Shown here one piece after another: positions 56,904 to 64,000 of a DNA stretch of 64,000 nucleotides. The notes under the pieces were generated by a model that worked only from the letters and a program-made list of their open reading frames with translations, was not told the origin of the DNA and searched no databases. Made by a program: the position numbers and the translations under genes. The DNA is from Mortierella alpina (Eukaryota > Mortierellomycota > Mortierellomycetes > Mortierellales > Mortierellaceae), in contig JANATF010000002.1 in assembly GCA_029449245.1 (NCBI GenBank), positions 3,162,001-3,226,000 on the forward strand. The letters are read 5' to 3'. Numbering within the stretch: the stretch's first letter is position 1; every line of letters starts with the position of its first letter.

Positions 56904-58703
56904 ATGCTCAGGATCCAACCACTCTCAACAAAAAAGTTTTGCGTTTCTCTTTCTGCCTTCCCTGACTTCCGTTTCTACCCTCTCAATGCCTTTCACTATA
57001 TCTCTGTTCGAATATTGTATGATCACCTTTTTATAACACCATTTTTGTTTGGTCCATTTCGCCCAGCCTCATAATACCATCGCAATCTGACCTACACGCC
57101 CTCACCTCCCTCTTGTATTTGTGCCCGATCCACTTCCGCTTCATCTAAGGCTTCTTGCTTTGTTACAACTATCGAAAAAAACAGGAACTCCCCCCCCCCC
57201 TTCCAGTTAATAAAAAACAACATTGTCGCGGAGGAGATCATGATCCGAGAGCGATCCTTCGCACTGAGAGTGAGGCCAGCGCCGGTAAAAGAAGTGTATT
57301 CAAGGTACCATGAAACCGATCGGTCCAATGCCTGGTCATAGAACCAGGAGATGGGCAAGGCGGGGTTGGCCCATTTTGGGCAACTCTCCGAACCGACTGA
57401 AGCGAACGAGCAGCGTGTTGCGTCAACTTTAGGAGCAATGCGGAAGGATTCTGGTAAGAACGCTCCAAAAGCTGTGGCACAGTCGAGAGAAACGCCCAAG
57501 GAAGAGAGCGTCCATTCCTTTTTTTCGTGTCTGCGCAATAATCAACGCCGGCAAGGAGTTTAGTAAACTGCTACAATAGAGAGAACTATGGAGCAGTTCG
57601 GACGCAAAAAGACTATTATGGAAAGGCGAACCGGATGTTTATCGATCATTAACGTCTGTATGCCTCTGTTCGATGGCATCTGCGCATTGCTTGGTCATGG
57701 CCTGCACGTCAGCTCCACAAAAGGCGAGGAATTGGACCATGCGCACCATGAGCAAAAGCGCAGGCCCGTCACGATCGGACCACAACAGCAGAGGGCGAAG
57801 CAGTTTTCGCAACTGAATGCCCGCAACCGGCCTTCTGGCTCTCATTTCCGGGGTAACGATATATATTGATCGATCTCTGGCTTCCTCCTTTTTGACATTG
57901 TCTTCTTCCCGCCTTGATCTCTTCCATCCTTGCGCCCTTCCTGCCGTGATCCTTTCCAGTCTTCGATCGACCCTAACTGTCCCTCTGCAACGCGGGTACA
58001 TTTGCACAGACCATCCTTTCTCCACAGCCGTGACGATTCTACACTTTGCATTCCTTTCCCCAATTTACTCCCACGCTTGATGCCTACGCCCTTGACATTA
58101 GTTCCCAAACGGCCATTTCTGCTCCTGTGTATAACCTCAACGCATTGAGCATCTACAACAGTTCTTCTGCCCATCCAAAAGTCCGATTGTTCTTCCGATC
58201 AAGGTGCATCATTCGTTTGCTCGTTGGTTCTTTTACAATCTTTCCAACGTCTCTCACCGTTTTCGGCTTCGATGCCCTTTGTATTCTGATCCCGCTATCT
58301 CAGACTTCATTCACTTCTCTTCGTGACAGCTTCACTTGGCGCATTGACGCATTGCTTATTTTCATATCATAATAGCGTCAGCCTGAGTTGACAGCTTTCG
58401 CAGGCTTTCGCAGAAAAGAAACGTCCTCCTGTCATTGACTGCGATAGCGCCAAACCAACAAAGAGAAAATCACCTTATTTGAACAAAAGTGCGACACACC
58501 TCGAATCCTCCTTTGCCTGGCTGCTATCCTTTGCAACAACCTGTCTCCTCTTCCGCTTTCAGCTCGCAGCTCTCCTCTCTGCCTATTCAACCCGAGTCTC
58601 GTCTGTGCCTTTGCCAGTCAACTCTTCGTTCAAAGAAGCACACTTTAGACTAATCGGCAGCAACTGCTAACCGGAAGCGCGTGAGTATACCCATAAAGCG
58701 ATC
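56904..58703. other. Intergenic region, no gene supported
   Basis: 1.8 kb of mixed sequence. There is a short poly-C run at 57190-57199. The right part (57880-58670) is pyrimidine-rich on the plus strand and probably forms the promoter/leader of the gene at 58704. Open frames of up to about 130 codons show no domain. Confidence 0.55.
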
Positions 58704-59742
58704 ATGACTGCACCGCAACATCCTCCAACCAACATATCCATCCTCGACCTCCCACCTGGAGACAAACGGTCTCCTTGCTTTCAACTACGGCACTGTACAT
58801 TACCGACCAGTCCTTCAACCGACGAGATCAAAGTGCTTTGTGAAGCTGCTGATGCCAAACTCACAGTGGCCCAAACACATGGTCTTGAGAGGCTGATCTC
58901 TCCTGCCCTAAAAGATGAAGCAGCTGCAGAAGACAACGACGCGTCTACATCTGATCCATCACCGCCATCCCTCCCTTCAACCAGGGACAGCGTGGTCGAC
59001 AATACCTCTGATCCGCCGCTGCCTCCCGACCCTACCCTTCTTCTCCATCCCCTTGAGCCCGCACCGCCTACAACATCCTCTGCTGCAATATTAACGGCCG
59101 AGATACTCTTGACCAATCCTTCTACCCGTGTCAATTCTCCCTCAGCATCCATGGGTAGTGGTGGCGGGTGCAACGACGACGCCACGACCTTCTTTGACGA
59201 CATGATGAACGACTCTCGCGAGCCAGGGACGCTGGCATTGATGAGCAAGAGTGGGGGTCATTTGACACCAAGTCCTGCTACCTCATTACCAGAGCTGTAC
59301 CACGATTTTTTCGACAACCACCCGGAGCTCTGCTGCGAATCGGACCAGTCCTCGTCGGATGTTGAGATGATGGAGCATGATCTGTTGGAGGACGAGGATG
59401 CGCCTGTGATGATCCGAGCCCTTGCGATGGCTGAGGTGCGACAGGCGACTGTTGCGACTGTAGTGTAAGTCCATATGCCATGCGAGCGGATACACAGTCT
59501 GTGCTTTGTACTTTTGTGGGAGATGGCCTTTTGGAACCCTGCTTTCCAACTCGCACTTTGTATGAAATCACGTTCCCCGCTTGCTTCTCTTGTCTCTTAT
59601 TACCCCGGAATCATCGCTGGCTTATGGGTTCTGCAGGGCATTGGTAGTGGTGGGGTTTAAGAGTGGGTGTTATGGGTTTTTGCTTAGCGTGAGGCTGCGT
59701 GCTTGCCCCAGTCTTTCCTCGGGGCGCTTATTTGTCGTTTAG
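58704..59742 (+). CDS. Unknown acidic protein with possible C-terminal membrane segment
   Basis: The first exon (58704-59464) starts MTAPQHPPTNISILDLPPGD. It continues as Ser/Pro/Asp-rich sequence and ends in a more ordered part (SLPELYHDFFDNHPELCCES; DAPVMIRALAMAEVRQATVA). A strong donor, gtaagt, overlaps an in-frame stop (gta gtg taa). Splicing there to ttctgcag/g at 59636 gives VATVVALVVVGFKSGCYGFL, a hydrophobic stretch, and a stop at 59742 (288 residues). Without splicing it is 254 residues. The spliced form would place a membrane anchor near the C-terminus, with the acidic body in the cytosol. No family is recognised. The first exon is well supported by composition; the second is inferred. 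Confidence 0.6.
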
Positions 59743-60387
59743 GTTGCACAACAACACTCATTGGTCTCCTTTGCACCTTGCCAGGAAAGAGGTGCCTTTT
59801 TGACCGAGGTCACGTTTCCCGCGTTCTGCTCGGGAGACGGGACGCACCCGGCCTGCTCCGCAGTACCAGGCAAACCGCTCGAGGCACTGAGAGTACAGTA
59901 CTGGTCTCGCTCTGCTTAACTTGTTTCTTGTTTCCCCACCTTTCGAGAAAAGTAAGGCGCGGCAATCAACTGTGCCCAATCTCGCGGATTCATCTCGGCG
60001 TCCACCTCTTTCTCCCTCTTTTTCTCCTTTTCTCCGACTCTTTGCTCGCCTTCTTACTCTCACACCCATTCTCACTCTCACTCTCACTCTCCGCCCTCTA
60101 CCTTGTGTGATCGTTGTCGTTCGTGCGCTTGCTTCTCCTCTCTCTCCACGACAAAAAAAAGCACACTTGCCCAAAGAGACATTATATATATTTTATTTTT
60201 TTCTCCAGTCACTCCGCGCCCAGCTGGTTTCATTTTCAACCTCGCACTCCACTCACTCACCCGCACACCTTCTTTTTCGACCCTTTGTGTTCTTTGCATT
60301 GACATACAAATCAACCGACCTTCCAGTCAAGTGCCGCTGATTGCCGACCGCCATCCCAAGCTCGAGACCATCGATACCATCCACCTT
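59743..60387. promoter_or_regulatory. Promoter/leader region of the ERT1-like gene
   Basis: The plus strand is pyrimidine-rich from 60000 to 60150 (ctcactctcactctcactct). A TATA-type stretch, attatatatattttattttt, lies at 60181-60200, about 190 bp before the ATG. No other gene is seen. Confidence 0.5.
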
Positions 60388-63300
60388 ATGAACCACCAAC
60401 AGAACCAGAGCCATCACCAGAATGGCAGCGGAGGAGGAGGAGGACCAGGACCGCATAACCACACCAATGGCAACCACCACCTCCATCAACACCAAAGTCA
60501 TGACAACAACAACAATAACAATTCAGGCAACATTAATCATAGCAGCAGCAACAGAGGTAGCAACGACTCGAACATCAACGGCCATGCCAACAATAACAAC
60601 AGCAACAGCAACAACAATAGATCCGATGACGCGGGCTCAAGGTCTCCGCCAGATCAGAATCAACAGAATCAACAATCCACTCAACGGCGGAAGAAGGCCA
60701 GTCGAGCGTAAGTGTCCCTTCTTCCTCGGGCACAAACCTGTTCCGCGTGAGAGTATACCTAACACGACCATTGTCTTCTTTCTTTATTTGAAAAACAAAA
60801 AAAATAACCCCCCCCCCACTAGTTGCTTCCACTGCCAGAAAGCACACTTGACCTGCGACGATTGTAAGTGTTCTATAATATCGGGTGGGTCTAAACATTA
60901 ATTGGGCGTGCTGTGTGTGGGGAGGTGCAAGAGAGAAAGAGAGCGAGAAACGAGAGCCAGAGAAGAAGATGTGACTCAACACAAGGAGGGTCCAAACCCA
61001 TATGGCATCTTGTTTTTCATCCCAGCAAGCCCAAACACACACACACTCAAAAAAAAAAACCTCCCACAAAGAGACCACTCTTTCACTTTGGACAGGAATA
61101 CAACCCAGCTAGAATCGGGTGCGATAGTGACACCCGTTTTTCGTTCGTTCTTTCAGGATTCTCAGCACACACACATTCACCTGCAACAACGCACTCAAGA
61201 AAGAACAAAAGACGCAGTATCATGCAGGGGAAAAAAAAAAGCAGAGCGGTCAATTGCCAACTGAACACCACAAATACAGGGTGCCTGTGGTCACTGAAGG
61301 CAGAAGCGGCTGAAGGGTCATTGTGGGCAGAAGGCAACGAGTGAGGAAAAGAAGTAGAATACAGAGAAGGTCGCGAGGATGCGGACAGTCAACAACTGGG
61401 GAAGGGGGCATGAGTGTTTTCTTTGTTTGGACTTCGGGCGCAGACTGTGGGCTGTTCAGTTTCGAACGCCAGAAAAGAACCCCCCCACGCTACTCTCATC
61501 ACGCTACGTTTTGTGCTGCCCATCCCCTTAACGTCGCACACAAAACCGCCTCTAACGCCAGGACGTGTCCTAATGCAGGCTTATGTGAACGGACGTTTTC
61601 TGGTGCTCTCGTGTGTTTGTGTGTCTGTGAGAGAAAGGGGATGATCAGGCGTATGAAATTTGGGGTCGACTGACGGATTAGTACCTCCAATGTTGTTCCG
61701 ATCTCATCTCGCTTTCACTTTTTCTCTATTTCAACGTCCCCTTCTCCACAACCTCCTCTGTCACAAGCTCTTCACAAAAGACCCTTTTTTTTCGTTTGGG
61801 CAATTGGCAGTTGGCAGTTGGGTGACTCGAGCGGGTTGATACACATGTTTGGTGACGAAAACAAAATAGAAAAAAGTAGATGGCATCCATCTGTTCATAT
61901 TTGATTTGCGTGTCCGTTTGCTGATCCACGGCTAAGCGGGCACGAATGAGCAGGATGAACAGGATGAGCAGGAAGGAGGGAGGGAGAGTGAGCCATTGAA
62001 CAGCTTTGTAGCAATGGACCAGGCCTGGGTATGGTTTGGGTACTTGGCGGTCTTGAAGAGGCCTGTCTCAGGTGCTAATGGTGCTTCAACCCGGTATCAT
62101 CTGTGTTTGCAATTTGTCTTAGCGCGTCCTTGCCAGCGATGCATCAAGCGCGATCTCGCTGCGACCTGCGCTGATGGTGTGAGGAAAAAGGCAAAGTACC
62201 TCCAGGATGCATACGACCAGCAGCAGGCTGCTGATCAAGCAGCCCAGTCCCAGGGTGGGCCCAATGCCAACCTCTCTGGTATCGACGCCCACTCACAGCT
62301 CTTGTCAGAACAGGAGCAGCAGCAGCAGCAACGGCCAGGCGGCATGTCCGGTACGTATTCAAGTATTCAACCATAGAAAGGCAATAGTTTGCATTTTTAT
62401 TCATCTCACACCCTCTTCGAATATGATTTCACACTTGGATACGCTCAGCGCTCAATGGCCTAACCTGTTCCTTTTTCGCCCTTCAGAAACACCATTGACC
62501 GACGCAAACGCACTCTTCAGCTTCCCCATGTCGTCCGATTATGGGTTTGGGTCCGAGGCTGTCAATCTGGAGTACTCCATCATCTCGACCATGCTCTCCT
62601 CTCCCACCTCGGAACTCAACCCCATGTCTGACTTGTCCATGGTCGAGAACTGGCAGCGACAGGGATCTCTCGATGCAATGGCAAGTCTGGCCAACAGTAA
62701 TCAGCTTCAAAAGGCTCTCGCCGCACAAGGAGCTGCCGCCGCCGCCGCAGCAGCAGCAGCAGCCAATGGTGCGGGATCGGCATCAGGGGCTCCTGCCCTA
62801 GGCAATAACAACAGCAACAATAGCAGCCATACTAACAACAGCAACAGCAGTAATTCAGCAACAACAGCAACATCATCAGCAGTAGCCAACGGAAATGCAG
62901 GGCTCTTGGGACACGGTGGCCCCTCAATAGCGACGAATCCAACTGCGGGAACAACGGCCCCTTCATTTCAGCAACATACCGGCGCAGCTCGAGTCAGCAA
63001 ACGCAAATTCCCGAGCAATACACCCGAGAATGTGTATGCCAACACGAAGCAGCCATTCAACTATACCGATGGGTTTCATTATCTGTTACGATATGTTCGG
63101 GAACGCATGGACAAGGAGGAGATGATGAGAATTTGTCGAGCCATGGCCATGTTCCGGCCTTCGTTCATTGCTCTCATCATGAACCTAACGCCTGAGGATT
63201 TGATCTTTATGGAAAAGTGCTTTCAACGGACCATCCTCGTAAGTTTTTTTTGTCGGACATGCACACCCCTCTCTCTCTCTCCCCCTCCCTTTCGCGCTTT

Positions 63301-63718
63301 TTTTCTAGATGGACTGAATTTTTCGCTCTCTCTTTCTCTCTCTATCTCTCTCTTTCAACTACAGGAGTTTGAAAAACTGATCAGCTTTTCAGGAACACCC
63401 ACAGTGGTATGGCGTCGAACAGGAGAAATCGCACTCGTCGGCAAAGAGTTTTCGTTATTGACCCAGTGGGGTCGTGACCAACTCGTGGGCAAGAAAACGT
63501 ACATTTACGAACTCATGGACAATCAATCCGCGGTCGAGTATTGGGAAAAGTTCTCGACCCATGCCTTCGAGAACACAGAGCAGACCGTCATGACAACATG
63601 TATTCTCTTGTCCCCGACCAACAGAGTCGTGCCCTGCACGTTTTGCTTCACGATCAAAAGAGATATCTTTGATATCCCGCTCGCCATCGTGGGCAATTTT
63701 TTGCCCATTTTATCATAA
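60388..63718 (+). CDS. ERT1: Zn(II)2Cys6-PAS transcription factor, ERT1/AcuK-like (gluconeogenesis regulator)
   Basis: Five exons: 60388-60707, 60823-60863, 62123-62350, 62487-63238 and 63365-63718, giving 564 residues. The N-terminus is Asn/His/Gln-rich. The zinc cluster is [20 protein letters not shown], with further spacing to the last Cys (Cys 108, 111, 118, 124, 127, 136), followed by [10 protein letters not shown]. It is split over exons 1-3, the 41-nt exon 2 holding the first three cysteines. The middle has poly-Ala and Asn/Ser runs. A helical block ([20 protein letters not shown]) precedes the C-terminal PAS domain ([20 protein letters not shown]). The same order is found in AcuK, AcuM and ERT1 regulators of gluconeogenic and non-fermentable-carbon genes. 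The family is firm; target genes are inferred from relatives. Intron 2 is 1259 nt, far longer than others. Confidence 0.9.
62727..62766 (+). repeat. GCN repeat coding for poly-Ala
   Basis: A GCC/GCA repeat codes for about 12 alanines (near residue 276) in the ERT1-like protein. Confidence 0.75.
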
Positions 63719-64000
63719 CCCTCCTTCTCCTCCTCCAGCCCTTCTTCTATGCTGGCTTGACTTTCATTCAAAATAAAAAAATGTATCGTAAGCTGTACAA
63801 TATCCATTAAGTTTCGTCCGCTCCTTTTACTTGTTTTTTTTTGTAGTGAATCATGTTATCATGCACCTCGTTGATCCTGAAGCACGCTTCTTTTTTCAAG
63901 TTGGCTCAGCCTTTTCTCTCCCTCAAATGCTTTCATAGAACGAACGGTATAGAAAGAAAATATTTTAATGCCATAGAATAAGGAGGAGTCGGACATCGAT
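63719..64000. other. 3' flank of the ERT1-like gene to the window edge
   Basis: A canonical aataaa lies at 63772-63777, 54 bp after the stop. No further gene is visible before the window ends. Confidence 0.55.

Noticed and set aside
1-64000. tRNA, rRNA, CRISPR, transposase or phage features
   Set aside because: I looked for tRNA B-box-like motifs, spaced repeats and transposase or reverse-transcriptase motifs on both strands. The few B-box-like matches fall inside coding exons, and no spaced repeat array or transposase motif was seen. A tRNAscan and repeat search would be decisive.

Overview
The window is nuclear DNA of a filamentous fungus. Genes carry GT-AG introns, mostly about 50-150 nt, often with a CTAAC branch point. 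The proteins are fungal or general eukaryotic: ERT1/AcuK-type Zn(II)2Cys6-PAS factor, VTC1, RNA polymerase III subunit, complex I subunit, COG2. Intron density (eight in COG2), many A/T and C homopolymer runs and the style of the proteins suggest an early-diverging fungus of the Mucoromycota/Mortierellomycota type; that placement is inference. I found no rRNA, tRNA, CRISPR, transposon or phage feature. All exon borders come from reading splice sites and checking frame by hand.

Layout. 1-2217 (-): amino-acid permease cut by the left edge. 4477-5930 (-): secreted, probably GPI-anchored PI-PLC-X-like protein. 8475-11547 (+): multi-pass membrane protein with a C-terminal glycosyltransferase-like domain. 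12349-12789 (+) VTC1 converges on 12923-15177 (-) RNA polymerase III RPC4. 15370-15630 (+): possible small myristoylated protein. 16169-17604 (+) PQ-loop membrane protein converges on 17720-23400 (-), a 1581-residue ankyrin/coiled-coil/UBA protein. 23980-26362 (-) ARB1-type ABCF ATPase diverges from 27572-29103 (+) ZIP metal transporter. 29413-30220 (-) unknown coiled-coil protein shares a 160-bp promoter with 30381-31874 (+) PP2A methylesterase, followed 103 bp later by 31978-35424 (+) COG2. 36730-39463 (+): Ser/Pro-rich disordered protein. 41378-45789 (-): 1432-residue acidic disordered protein with a hairpin-repeat cluster just beyond its stop. 46103-48178 (-) PNKP is divergent from 48359-49680 (+) NDUFS3. 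49962-52137 (-): GNAT-type acetyltransferase. 53364-55094 is unresolved. 55095-56903 (+): Q/E-rich protein ending in a CaaX box. 58704-59742 (+): possible tail-anchored protein. 60388-63718 (+): ERT1/AcuK-like regulator.

There is no operon logic. Most genes are housekeeping (translation, RNA polymerase III, Golgi tethering, DNA repair, respiration, PP2A regulation) mixed with lineage-specific disordered proteins. The most interesting points are a candidate mitochondrial presequence on PNKP, which shares a short divergent promoter with a complex I gene; an orphan membrane glycosyltransferase; the lipid-anchored Q/E-rich protein; a 1.26-kb intron splitting a zinc cluster; and a hairpin-repeat cluster at 41.2 kb.
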